NCBI RefSeq assembly: GCF_022179445.1
Contig: NZ_BPQU01000004.1
Span: forward strand, 1 to 64,000
DNA length: 64,000 nt
From: Methylobacterium mesophilicum
GTDB taxonomy: Bacteria; Pseudomonadota; Alphaproteobacteria; Rhizobiales; Beijerinckiaceae
Direction of reading: 5' to 3'
Positions 48,598 to 58,400 of this stretch are shown in pieces. Under the pieces are notes generated by a model. It was not told where the DNA came from and made no database searches. It was given only the letters and a program-made list of their open reading frames with translations. Within the stretch, counting starts at the first letter, position 1; each line of letters opens with the position of its first letter. Made by a program: the position numbers and the translations under genes.

Positions 48598-49527
48598 GTG
48601 ATCGACAAGCTCGACTTCCTGCTCGCGCTCGCCCGCGAGCAGCATTTCGGCCATGCGGCCGAGACCTGCGGGGTGACGCAGCAGACCCTCTCGGCCGGCG
48701 TGAAGCAGCTGGAGAACCGCTTCGGCGTGCAGCTCGTGCTGCGCGGCTCGCGCTTCCAGGGCTTCACCCCGGAGGGCGAGCGGGTGCTCGAATGGGCGCG
48801 CCGCATCGTGGCCGACGCGCGGGCGATGCACGAGGAGGTCACGGGCCTGCGCCGCGGCTTGACCGGGCACCTGCGCATCGCCGCGATCCCCACGGCCCTG
48901 CCGATGATCGTGAGCCTGACCACCCCCTACGGCGAGCGCCACCCGGGCGTGCGGCTCACGGTCGAATCCGCTGCCTCCGCCGACATCTTCTCGCTGATCG
49001 AGAACCTGGAGGCCGATGCCGGGCTGACCTACCTCGACAACGAGCCGCTCGGCCGGGTCGTGTCGGTGCCGCTCTACCGGGAGCGCTACCGCCTGGTCAC
49101 GGCGGACGGCGGCCCGTTCGACGGCCGCGCCAGCGTCACCTGGGCGGAGACCGGCCGCCTGCCGCTCTGCCTGCTGACCCCGAACATGCAGAACCGGCGG
49201 ATCATCGACCAGCAGATCCGGGACGCAGGCGCCGATCCGGCCGCGACCCTCGAATCGAACTCGATGATCGTGCTGATGACCCACGTGCGCACCCTGCGCT
49301 GGGCCTCGATCATGCCGGAGATTCTGGTCGATGCCCTCGGGCCCATGGCGGGGGTGCGGGCGATCCCGATCACCGCCCCGGACCTGGAGCACACGATCGG
49401 CCTCGTCGCCCCGCGCCGTGAGCCCTCGACCCCGATGGTGACCGCCCTGGTCGCCATCGCCCGGACCCTGGCGCGGACGCTGGATCCGGAGCTCTCCGGC
49501 TTCTCCGGCGCGGCGCCGGATGCGTGA
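48598..49527 (+). CDS. LysR-family transcriptional regulator
   Basis: The 309-residue regulator has an N-terminal winged helix-turn-helix (EQHFGHAAETCGVTQQTLSAGVKQLENRFG) and a LysR substrate domain (GHLRIAAIPTALPMIVSLTTPY). Position beside the fds operon and OFA transporter suggests control of formate metabolism, comparable to FdsR-type regulators near fds genes in other bacteria. Start is GTG 48598. It is transcribed in the same direction as the transporter. Confidence 0.85.
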   Translation: MIDKLDFLLALAREQHFGHAAETCGVTQQTLSAGVKQLENRFGVQLVLRGSRFQGFTPEGERVLEWARRIVADARAMHEEVTGLRRGLTGHLRIAAIPTALPMIVSLTTPYGERHPGVRLTVESAASADIFSLIENLEADAGLTYLDNEPLGRVVSVPLYRERYRLVTADGGPFDGRASVTWAETGRLPLCLLTPNMQNRRIIDQQIRDAGADPAATLESNSMIVLMTHVRTLRWASIMPEILVDALGPMAGVRAIPITAPDLEHTIGLVAPRREPSTPMVTALVAIARTLARTLDPELSGFSGAAPDA

Positions 49528-49539
49528 GAGGGGGCGCGT

Positions 49540-49668
49540 TCAGGCCGGCGCGAACAGGCCCCGCACCAGCCCGCGGACGGCCCGATAGGGAATCAGCGGC
49601 AGCTTGAGGACGAGGCGGGCCGTGAGCACCGTCAGGACGGTCAGGATCGTCAGCAGAATTCTGAACAC
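49540..49668 (-). CDS. 42-residue membrane peptide
   Basis: From GTG 49668, preceded by GGGAG at 6 nt, the peptide begins VFRILLTILTVLTVL, a hydrophobic helix with TVL repeats, followed by a basic amphipathic end (PYRAVRGLVRGLFAPA). It is too short for most gene finders. It lies just after the convergent LysR gene. Its function is unknown. Confidence 0.5.
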   Translation of the reverse strand: MFRILLTILTVLTVLTARLVLKLPLIPYRAVRGLVRGLFAPA

Positions 49669-49830
49669 CGTGCGCGCTCCCGTGGCCGGTCCGGCCAGTG
49701 CGGAGGGAGACGAATCCCGGCGCCGGGTCAGGCAGCGCCCGGAACGCGGCGAGACTATGGTCCGGCGTCGCCCCGGCGCCGTCCACGGCGCCGGGCAGGA
49801 TCGTTCGTCACCCCGTCCCGGCACGGCGCG

Positions 49831-49858
49831 AAAAAAGCCGCCCCGTCTCCGGAGCGGC
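49831..49858 (-). terminator. Rho-independent terminator after rpmG
   Basis: On the minus strand GCCGCTCC and GGGGCGGC form an 8-bp stem with one G-T pair around GGAGAC, followed immediately by TTTTTT (AAAAAA at 49831-49836 on the plus strand). It lies about 40 bp after the rpmG stop. Confidence 0.85.
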
Positions 49859-49896
49859 CTTGCGGTAGCAGCTGGACCGGGATGGGTCCCGCGGGC

Positions 49897-50064
49897 TTAC
49901 TTGATCTTGGTTTCCTTGAAGTCGACGTGCTTGCGCGCGACCGGATCGTACTTGCGCATCGTCAGCTTCTCGGTCTGCGTGCGGGAGTTCTTCTTGGTGA
50001 CGTAGAAATAGCCCGTGTCGGCGGTGGAGACGAGCTTGATCTTGACGGTGACGGCCTTGGCCAT
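49897..50064 (-). CDS. rpmG: 50S ribosomal protein L33
   Basis: The 55-residue protein is the L33 of alphaproteobacterial type, [23 protein letters not shown] and [17 protein letters not shown]. No zinc-binding cysteines are present. GGAG lies upstream of ATG 50064. A strong terminator follows. Confidence 0.97.
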   Translation of the reverse strand: MAKAVTVKIKLVSTADTGYFYVTKKNSRTQTEKLTMRKYDPVARKHVDFKETKIK

Positions 50065-50170
50065 GGCGCGGCGCTCCTGCAGGGTGCGGCATTCCGCGTG
50101 AGCGAAACGCAAATGGCCGGGAAGGCCCGGCCGAATACGGGCCGGTCAATGCCCGATCGGACCCGGCAGG

Positions 50171-51361
50171 TCAAGACCGCGCGGCCGATCGCTCCATCGT
50201 GGCGAGGCTCAGCGAGAAGGCCAGGAACAGCGCCAGCAGCGCCCACGCGAAGCCGTGCGGCGGCACCAGGTCGAGCCCGCCGCCGATCAGCGGCGGCCCG
50301 AGCATCAGGCCGACATTGTACAGCACCACGAAGGCCGCGTTGGCGCCCGCGAGGTCGGAGGCCGGGACCCGGTCGCCCAATGTGGTCAGGCCGACCGTGT
50401 AGAGCGTCCCGGCGATGCCGCCCCAGGCGAACAGGACCAGGCCGAGCGCCATCGGCGACCCGGAGGCCAGCGGGATCAGGGCTGAGCCCGTCGCCCCGGC
50501 GAGGCCCGCGCCGAGGAGCACCGCGCGCCGGTCGACGCGGTCCGCGAGCCAGCCGAACGGGATCTGGAACAGCACGTTGCCGAGCGCGATCAGGCTGACG
50601 AGGCCGGCCGCGCCCTGCGCGTCGTAGCCCAGGCGCAGGCCGTAGAGCGGCAGGATCGCGAAGATCCCGGTCTCCACCGCCCCGTACGCGAGGGCGGCGA
50701 GCAGCGCCCCGGGGGCGAACCGGAGATAGGCGAGGATGCTGCGCCCGGAGCCGTGCTCGATGGTCGGCGATAGCCCCCGGGCGAGGACGATCGGAAGGCC
50801 GCCGGCCAGCATCAGGGCGGCACCGGTCAGGTAGGGGGGCAAGCCTTCGGTCCCGACCAGCGCCAGGAGCGCCGGGCCCACCGCGAAGCCCGCCGCCAGC
50901 ACGGTGGCGTAGATGCCCATCACCAGGCCGCGGCGCTCCGGCGGGGCGGCGGCGTTGATCCAGTACTCGGACAGCACGAACAGCGCGCCGAGCGTCGCCG
51001 AGAACACGAAGCGCAGCGGAAACCACAGGGCGATGCCCGGCACCATCGGGAAGGCGGCGAGGCTCACCGCCCCCACGACCAGCGCCAGGCAGAGCAGCCG
51101 CGCGACGCCGATCCGGGACGCGAGCCGCGGCACGAACGGCACCGTGCAGATGCTGGCGATGCCGGCGACCGCGGTGTTGAGCCCGATCAGCGTGCTCGAC
51201 GCGCCGCGCCGCTCCAGCTCGATCGACAGGAGCGGGATCGACAGGCTGAGGCCGATCCCGACCACGGTGACGCAGGCGATGGCGGCGGTGATCGCCGCCA
51301 CGGTGTCCGGCCCGATCCCGCTTGGCGCGACGATCCGGTCCGGTCTTTCCGAAACATTCAC
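50171..51361 (-). CDS. MFS transporter, YcaD-like
   Basis: The 396-residue transporter has twelve predicted spans and the between-domain motif GWLADRVDRRAVLL. FVFSATLGALFVLSEYWINAAAPPERRG resembles YcaD-type MFS proteins. The substrate is unknown. Its ATG overlaps the stop of the NUDIX gene, so they are co-translated. Confidence 0.85.
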   Translation of the reverse strand: MNVSERPDRIVAPSGIGPDTVAAITAAIACVTVVGIGLSLSIPLLSIELERRGASSTLIGLNTAVAGIASICTVPFVPRLASRIGVARLLCLALVVGAVSLAAFPMVPGIALWFPLRFVFSATLGALFVLSEYWINAAAPPERRGLVMGIYATVLAAGFAVGPALLALVGTEGLPPYLTGAALMLAGGLPIVLARGLSPTIEHGSGRSILAYLRFAPGALLAALAYGAVETGIFAILPLYGLRLGYDAQGAAGLVSLIALGNVLFQIPFGWLADRVDRRAVLLGAGLAGATGSALIPLASGSPMALGLVLFAWGGIAGTLYTVGLTTLGDRVPASDLAGANAAFVVLYNVGLMLGPPLIGGGLDLVPPHGFAWALLALFLAFSLSLATMERSAARS

Positions 51362-52107
51362 AGAGCGACTCGTTCCCGGCGCCCGTAGCGCTCGTAGTGG
51401 AAAGGGATCATCCGGTGCGGCGCGAAATCGGCCGCGATCTGCGCCTCCAGATCGTCCAGGATGGCGCGGGTGATGAAGGGCAGGTCGAGCTTGCGCGCCG
51501 CGTCGAGGCGGACCCAGGCGAGTTCGGTGAACTCGGCCTCCGGGCTGACCCGGCCGGTCTCCTCGGCCGCGACCATGCGGCGATCGACAGCGAAGAACCG
51601 CGTATCGAACCGGCGCACGCGCTTGGGCGGGGTGATCGCCCGGGCCACCAAGTGCAGCGCCTCCAGGTCCGGTAGGATCCCGTGCCGGGCGAAGGCCTCC
51701 CAGCCCGTGGGGGCGCTCTCCGGGGGGCCGTGCTCGCTCGTACCGAGCAGCAGGCCGGTCTCCTCGTAGGTCTCCCGGATGGCGGCCAGCGCCAGCGCCC
51801 GGCCGAGATGGTGCGGCTGCCGGGAGACCTGACGGGTCAACGCGGCCTCGGCATAGTCGGGCAGGGCGCCGGCCACCGGCATGTGGCGGTCGCCGAGTTC
51901 GATCCGGCCCCCGGGGAACACGAACTGCCCGGGCATGAAGGCGAGCCGTGGGTTGCGGCGGCCCATCAGGACCTTCGGGCCGCCCTTTCCGCGCCGGTCC
52001 AGCACGATCAGGGTTGCGGCGTCCCGCGGGCGCAGGCGCGCCGGGGACGGCGGCCGCTCAGCGCTGGTCGCGATCTCGGATTCCTGCTGCGGCTCCGGCT
52101 GCGGCAA
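51358..52107 (-). CDS. NUDIX hydrolase
   Basis: The 249-residue protein has a NUDIX fold with FPGGRIELGD and the box residues in AIRETYEETGLLLG, the metal-binding core. Members hydrolyse nucleoside diphosphates linked to another moiety. It belongs to the conserved rnr-DUF983-NUDIX-rpmG group. Its start overlaps the DUF983 gene end by 50 bp. Confidence 0.85.
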   Translation of the reverse strand: MPQPEPQQESEIATSAERPPSPARLRPRDAATLIVLDRRGKGGPKVLMGRRNPRLAFMPGQFVFPGGRIELGDRHMPVAGALPDYAEAALTRQVSRQPHHLGRALALAAIRETYEETGLLLGTSEHGPPESAPTGWEAFARHGILPDLEALHLVARAITPPKRVRRFDTRFFAVDRRMVAAEETGRVSPEAEFTELAWVRLDAARKLDLPFITRAILDDLEAQIAADFAPHRMIPFHYERYGRRERVAL

Positions 52108-52528
52108 GGCGTGTCTCCTTCAACCCCGAAACGGGGCGGCCCCGCGGTAACGTGGCGAAGCCGTGCATGCCAAGGGCGTATTGCAACCCGACGACGGCAC
52201 CCTTGACCGGCTGGAGCAACGCGAGAGCGAACAGGAGCGTGAAGACCGGCCAGACGCCCATCTCGACCCACAAGGGGACATCGTAGGCGGTCTCGGTCTC
52301 CAGGATCAGGTAGCCGACGATGTGGGCGACGATGAAGATCACCACGTAGGGCGGCAGATCGTCCGCGCGGTGATGGTGCAGTTCCAGCCCGCAGGCGTCG
52401 CATTCCGGACGCACCTTCAGGAAGCGCCCGAAGATCCGGCCCTCCCCGCAATGCGGACAGCGGCCGATGAAGCCGCGCGCCATCGCGGGGATCAGGCGGG
52501 TGCGCATGGGAATCGCGTCGGTGGCCAT
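52058..52528 (-). CDS. DUF983-family membrane protein
   Basis: The 156-residue protein has an N-terminal pair of CxxC motifs (CPHCGEG and CDACGLE), which could bind zinc, followed by two membrane spans (YVVIFIVAHIVGYLIL and VFTLLFALALLQPVKGA). DUF983 proteins often accompany rnr and topA in alphaproteobacteria; function is unknown. It lies 23 bp downstream of rnr and overlaps the NUDIX gene. Confidence 0.88.
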   Translation of the reverse strand: MATDAIPMRTRLIPAMARGFIGRCPHCGEGRIFGRFLKVRPECDACGLELHHHRADDLPPYVVIFIVAHIVGYLILETETAYDVPLWVEMGVWPVFTLLFALALLQPVKGAVVGLQYALGMHGFATLPRGRPVSGLKETRLAAAGAAAGIRDRDQR

Positions 52529-52551
52529 GACCAGGGTCTACACCGGGCGGG

Positions 52552-54879
52552 TCACCGGCGCGAGCCGCGATGGCGCGTACCGGAGTTGCGGATGCCGGGC
52601 GGGCGCCCGGAGGGAGCGGCCTTAAACGGGCGGCCGCCGCCGGGCTTCCGGCCGCCGCCATCCTTTCCGCCGGGCCCGGAACGGGTCTTGCCCTCGCTGA
52701 GCAGCTCGAACCGGAGCGCACCGGCCACCGGCGCGGCCTCGACCAGGCGGACTTCGACCCTGTCGCCCAATCGGAAGGTCTCGCCGCTGCGTTCGCCCAC
52801 CAGGGCGTGCCGGGCCTCCTCGTGGCGGAAATAGTCGGCGCCGAGCTGCGAGATCGGCACGAACCCGTCCGCCCCGGTCTCGTCGAGCTTGATGAACAGG
52901 CCGGACCGGGTGACGCCCGCGATCTGGCCCGTGAAGGTCGCTCCGATCCGGTCGACCAGATGGTGCGCGATCAGCCGGTCGATGGTCTCCCGCTCCGCCG
53001 CCATGGCGCGGCGTTCGGCCGCCGAGATCTGCTCGCCGATCTGCGCGAGTTCGCCCGCCGACACCTCCGCGGGCAGGCCGTCCGCGCCGAGGCGGCAGGC
53101 GCTGATCAGCGCCCGGTGGACGATCAGGTCGGCGTAGCGGCGGATCGGCGAGGTGAAATGCGCGTAGCGGCGCAGGTTCAGCCCGAAATGGCCGAGATTC
53201 TCGGAGGCGTAGATGGCCTGGGCCTGGGAGCGCAGCACCACCTCGTTGATGAAGGTCGCGTGCTCGCTGCCGGCCACCGACCCGAGGATGCGGTTGAACA
53301 GGGCGGGGCGCAGCGCCCCTTCCTTGGGCAGCTTGATCCCGACCGAGGCCAGGACCTCACCGAGCGCCTGCATCTTCTCCTGCGCCGGCTCGTCGTGCAC
53401 CCGGTAGATCAGCGCCTGCTTGGCCGCCTCCAGGGTCTCAGCGGCGGCGACGTTGGCCTGGATCATGAACTCCTCGATCAGCCGGTGCGCGTCGAGGCGT
53501 TCCGGCACGATCACCCGGTCGACCGCGCCCTCGGGCGAGAGCAGCACCTTGCGCTCGGGCAAATCGAGGGCCAGCGGCCCGCGATGGTCCCGGGCTTCGC
53601 GCAGGGCCGCGTAGGCCGCCCAGAGCGGGCGCAGCACCGTCTCCAGCAGCGGCGCGGCTGCGGCGTCCGCCTGCCCGTCGATGGCGGCCTGCGCCTGCGC
53701 GTAGGCGAGCTTGGCGCGCGAGCGCATCATCACCCGGTGGAACGTGTGGCGGCGCTTCACCCCGTCGGCGGCGACCACCATCCGGACCGCGATGGCCGGA
53801 CGGTCCTCGCCCTCGCGCAGGGAGCAGAGATCGTTCGAGATCCGCTCCGGCAGCATCGGCACGACGCGGTCGGGGAAGTAGACCGAGTTGCCCCGCTCCA
53901 GCGCCTCGCGGTCGAGGCTCGAGCCGGGGCGGACATAGGCCGCGACATCCGCGATCGCGACCGTGACGATGAAGCCGCCCGGATTGGCCGGGTCGGAATC
54001 GGGCTCCGCCATCACGGCGTCGTCGTGGTCCTTGGCGTCCGGCGGATCGATGGTCAGCAGCGGGCGATCGCGCCAATCCTCGCGACCCTTGAGCGAGGCA
54101 GGGGCCGCAGCGTCGGCCTCGGCCAGGGTCGCGTCCGAAAAGACGTGCGGGATGTTGTGCAGGTGCAGCGCGATCAGGCTGACGGCCTTCTCGGAGCCGA
54201 GCGAGCCGAGCCGTTCCCGCACGCGGCCCCGCGGCAGGCCGAAGCGCGTCTCCCGCTCCAGCGAGACGCTGACGAGGTCGCCGTCCCGGGCCTGACCCTC
54301 CTCGCCGGGCGGGATCAGGATCTCGCGGCCCTGTGAGCGCTTCTCGACGGGGACGATCCGGCCGCCCTGCGCGCCGGCGCGGTAGACGCCGATGATCTCG
54401 GCCTTGTTCTTTCCGATGACCTTGATGACCCGGCCGGTATAGCCGCCCTCGGCGTCGCGCTCGACCCGGACGAGGGCCCGGTCGCCGATCCCGGCGGCCG
54501 GGCGGTTGCCCTTGCGCGGGCCGCGGCTCTGCGTGAGCACGATTGCCGGCGGCTTGCCGGTGCCGGTCCACTCCACCGGGACCGCCAGGAAGTCGCCGTG
54601 CCGGTCGCGCGAGCGGATGTCGCTCAGCACCACCGGCGGCAGGCGGCCGGCGGTCGCAAGGCCGCCGCGCCCACGATCGAGGCCGCCATCCTCCTCGATC
54701 TCCTTGAGGATGCGCTTCAGGTCGATCTTGGCCGCACCCTTGATGCCGAACGCCTTGGCGATCTCCCGCTTGCCGACGGGTTCGGTCGCCTCCGCCACGA
54801 AGGCGAGGATCTGCTCGCGGGTGGGGAAGGGCGGGGGAGCGGCGGGTTCGGCCGCCTCTGCGCTGATGCGTGGTGCCAA
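52552..54879 (-). CDS. rnr: Ribonuclease R
   Basis: The 775-residue 3'-5' exoribonuclease has an N-terminal winged helix (PTREQILAFVAEATEPVGKREI), cold-shock domains, and the RNB catalytic domain with the acidic cluster TIDPPDAKDHDDAV and YVRPGSSLDREALERG, DRVVPMLPE. A C-terminal S1 domain (TFTGQIAGVTRSGLFIKLDE) precedes a basic tail. The start is taken as TTG 54879 because no ATG or GTG with a good ribosome site precedes the conserved N-terminus; it may be slightly wrong. topA, usually upstream, is absent. Confidence 0.95.
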   Translation of the reverse strand: MAPRISAEAAEPAAPPPFPTREQILAFVAEATEPVGKREIAKAFGIKGAAKIDLKRILKEIEEDGGLDRGRGGLATAGRLPPVVLSDIRSRDRHGDFLAVPVEWTGTGKPPAIVLTQSRGPRKGNRPAAGIGDRALVRVERDAEGGYTGRVIKVIGKNKAEIIGVYRAGAQGGRIVPVEKRSQGREILIPPGEEGQARDGDLVSVSLERETRFGLPRGRVRERLGSLGSEKAVSLIALHLHNIPHVFSDATLAEADAAAPASLKGREDWRDRPLLTIDPPDAKDHDDAVMAEPDSDPANPGGFIVTVAIADVAAYVRPGSSLDREALERGNSVYFPDRVVPMLPERISNDLCSLREGEDRPAIAVRMVVAADGVKRRHTFHRVMMRSRAKLAYAQAQAAIDGQADAAAAPLLETVLRPLWAAYAALREARDHRGPLALDLPERKVLLSPEGAVDRVIVPERLDAHRLIEEFMIQANVAAAETLEAAKQALIYRVHDEPAQEKMQALGEVLASVGIKLPKEGALRPALFNRILGSVAGSEHATFINEVVLRSQAQAIYASENLGHFGLNLRRYAHFTSPIRRYADLIVHRALISACRLGADGLPAEVSAGELAQIGEQISAAERRAMAAERETIDRLIAHHLVDRIGATFTGQIAGVTRSGLFIKLDETGADGFVPISQLGADYFRHEEARHALVGERSGETFRLGDRVEVRLVEAAPVAGALRFELLSEGKTRSGPGGKDGGGRKPGGGRPFKAAPSGRPPGIRNSGTRHRGSRR

Positions 54880-55017
54880 AAGGTGGTGCCGGACGGTTCT
54901 CGAAAAAGGCGTGCGCCCGCGATCGGGCGCCGGACCGCTGATTCGGTCTCGTCACCGCAAGATGGGGTTCCGGCCGGTCCGCGGCAACGGTGGCCGTCGC
55001 GTCCTCAACAGGCGCGA

Positions 55018-55356
55018 TCAGCCGGTGGACGCCGATTTGCGGATGTGCTCGACCGCGCGATCGACGTCGAAGGCCGGGTCCAGGATCTCGTCGAGGCCGA
55101 ACGGGCAGGCGCGGGGCAGGGTCAGGTTCACCTGGCCTTCTTCGGGCGCAAGCTCCGGCGTCTCCGCCTGCTGGATCGCCAGCGTCCAGGCGCCGTCCAT
55201 GCGCAGGCTCCCGGCCTGCGGCGGGTCGGTGCTTAGGGCGGCGAGCCTGGTCCGGCCGGCCTTGCGGCAGGCGAGGCTCTTGCCGTCGTCGGAGATGAGG
55301 GCCGCCTTGATCAGTTCGGCCAGGGCATCCCTGACCCGTTCGACGCTCGCGTTCAT
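55018..55356 (-). CDS. Conserved hypothetical protein
   Basis: The 112-residue protein contains SVERVRDALAELIKAALI at its start and a C-terminal PFGLDEILDPAFDVDRAVEHI. It is mostly soluble, with no known motif. GGAG lies 9 nt before ATG 55356; an ATG two codons earlier is also possible. It diverges from the YdiJ-like gene. I cannot assign a role. Confidence 0.55.
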   Translation of the reverse strand: MNASVERVRDALAELIKAALISDDGKSLACRKAGRTRLAALSTDPPQAGSLRMDGAWTLAIQQAETPELAPEEGQVNLTLPRACPFGLDEILDPAFDVDRAVEHIRKSASTG

Positions 55357-55470
55357 GGGCATCCGCTCCGCACCGTCACCACCTTGGCAAGCGGGGTGCC
55401 AGCCCGGTTCGCGGCGACGTGACATAAACGCCGATCTTCCCTCGCGAATGGCCGGGTGTAGAACGCGTTG

Positions 55471-58400
55471 ATGATCCCGGTCCTGACCCGCCACACCGAG
55501 GCCGTGCCGCTCTATGAGGCGGTGGTCGCCGAACTGCGCCTGCGCGGCTTCGCGGGCGACCTGACCGTATCGGCCGCCGACCGCACGGTCTTTTCCACCG
55601 ACAACTCGATCTATCAGGTCGAGCCGGGGGCCGTGGCCTTCCCGCGCTCGCGCGACGACCTCGTGCGCATCGCCAAGCTGCTGGACGACCCGCGCTTCAC
55701 CGAGATCGTGATCCGCCCCCGCGGCGGGGCCACCGGCACCAACGGCCAGTCGCTCGGCCACGGCCTCGTGGTCGACACCTCGCGGCACATGAACCGCATC
55801 CTGGAGATCGACGTCGCCCGCCGCATCGTCCGGGTCGAGCCCGGGGTGGTGAAGGACCAGCTCAACCGGGCGCTGGCCGAGCACGGCCTATTTTTCGCGC
55901 CCGAACTCTCGACCTCGAACCGCGCGACCATCGGCGGCATGATCTCCACCGATGCCTGTGGGCAGGGCTCCTGCCTCTACGGCAAGACCCGCGACCACGT
56001 GCTGGCGCTGACCTGCGTGCTCGCCGACGGCACGGTCTGGGAAGCCGAGCCGATGGACGAGGCCGGGCTCGCTACCGTGAAGGCGCGCAACGACCGGGTC
56101 GGAGAGATCCACCGCACCGTCGATACAATCGTCACCGAGAACGCGGCGCTGATCGCCGAGCGCTTCCCCAAGCTCAACCGCTGCCTCACCGGCTACGACC
56201 TCGCCCACCTGCGCGACGCGGACGGCCGGTTCGACCTCAAGAGCGTGATCTGCGGCTCCGAGGGCACCCTGGCGCTGATCGCCGAAGCGCGGCTCAACGT
56301 GCTGCCGATCCCGAAGGCCTCCGTGCTGGTGGCGCTCTCCTACGTGGATTTCGACGCCGCCCTGCGGGACGCCCAGGCGCTGCTGCCGTTCGGCGCGGCT
56401 TCCGTGGAGACCATCGATTCCACCGTGCTCGGTCTCGCCCGCCAGGACCCGATCTGGGCCGAGGTCCGCGCCTTCTTCCCGGACGATCCCGCCGGCCGGC
56501 CGGTCCACGGCATCAACCTGGTGGAGTTCGTCGGCGACGACGCGGATGCCGTGGATGCTGCCCTGGCCCGGCTCACCACGGTGCTGGAGGCCGAGCGCGG
56601 CACCGACACCAAGCGCCTCGGCTTCACCATCGCCCGCGGCGGTGCCATCGAGACACTCTGGACCATGCGCAAGAAGGCGGTGGGCCTGCTCGGCGCCGCA
56701 AAGGGCGATGCGCGCCCGATCCCGTTCGTCGAGGATACCGCCGTGCCGCCGGAGCGGCTCGCCGACTTCATCGCCGAGTTCCGGGCGCTGCTCGACGCCA
56801 AGGGGCTGCGCTACGGCATGTTCGGCCATGTCGATGCCGGCGTGCTCCACGTCCGCCCGGCGATCGACCTGAAGGATCCGAACCAGAACGCCCTGATCCG
56901 CGAGGTCACCGAGGGGGTGGTCGCGCTCACCGCCAAGTATGGCGGGCTGCTCTGGGGCGAGCACGGCAAGGGCTTCCGCTCCGAGTTCGTGCCCGCGACC
57001 TTCGGGCCGCTGATGCCGGCGCTGGAGGCGGTGAAGCGCGCCTTCGACCCGGGCGACCGGATGAACCCGGGCAAGATCGCCTCGGCCCGGGGCGGCGCGC
57101 TCACCCGGATCGACGGCGTGCCCCGCAGGGGCGAGCAGGATCGGACGATCCCGTCGCCGGTCCGGCAGGATTTCGACGAGGCCCTGCACTGCAACGGCAA
57201 CGCCGCCTGCTTCAACTACGATCCGGACGACGCGATGTGCCCGTCCTGGAAGGCGACGCGGGAGCGCCGGCACTCGCCCAAGGGCCGCGCCTCGCTGATG
57301 CGCGAGTGGCTGCGCCTGGCGTCACAGGCGGGGATCGACCCCGCCGCCGAGCTGAAGCGCCAGCGCGCCGGCTGGCGGGCCGATTTTTTTGCGACTTTGC
57401 GGAGTGCTGTCCGGCGCGCGCCCGACGACGGCGATTTCTCCCACGCCGTGAAGGAGGCGATGGACGGCTGCCTCGCCTGCAAGTCCTGCACGGGCGCCTG
57501 CCCGATCAAGGTGGACGTGCCGACCTTCCGGGCGAAGTTCCTGGCGCTCTACCACGCCCGCTACGCCAGGCCCTTGAAGGACCACCTCGTGGCCGCGCTG
57601 GAGCCGCTTCTGCCGCTGGCGGCCCGGCTGCCGCGCCTGAGCAACGCGGCCCTGGCCAACCCGCTCGCCCGGGCGCTGCTGGCCAAGGCCGGCCTGGTCG
57701 GGATCCCGGCCCTGTCGCCCATCGACCTGAGGGCGCGGCTCGCCGAACTCGGCGTCGCCACCGCGACCCCGGAGGCGCTGGCCCGCCTCGCCCCGGCCGA
57801 GCGTGAGCGCGCGGTGCTCCTGGTGCAGGATGCGTTCACCAGCCATTTCGAGGCGGCCCTGGTGGTGGATGCCTGCGCGCTCCTGATCGCCCTCGGCTTC
57901 CAGCCGTGGCTCGTGCCCTACCGGCCGAACGGCAAGCCGCTGCACGTGCACGGCTTCCTGGCCCGGTTCGCCGCGGTGGCGCGGTCCAACGCCGCGATGC
58001 TGCGGGCGCTGGCTCGCTCGGGCGTGCCGCTCGTCGGCCTCGACCCCTCGATGACGCTGACCTACCGGTCCGAATACGCCCAGGCGCTCGGCGCCGATGA
58101 CCTGCCCAAGGTCCAGATCCTGCAGGAATGGCTCGCCACGCAACTCGACCGGATCGCGCCCCGGCCGGGCAACGCGACCCTGCGGCTGCTGCCCCATTGC
58201 ACCGAGCGCACCAACGCCCCCGGCGCGGTCCGCGACTGGCAAGCGGTGTTCACCCATCTCGGGCTGCGGCTCGACGTGCCGGCAGCGGGCTGCTGCGGCA
58301 TGGCCGGGACCTATGGCCACGAGACGCGCAACCGCGCCACCTCGGAAGCGATCTACGGCTTGAGCTGGGCGCGCCACGTCGCCGAGTCCCCCGGCGGTAC

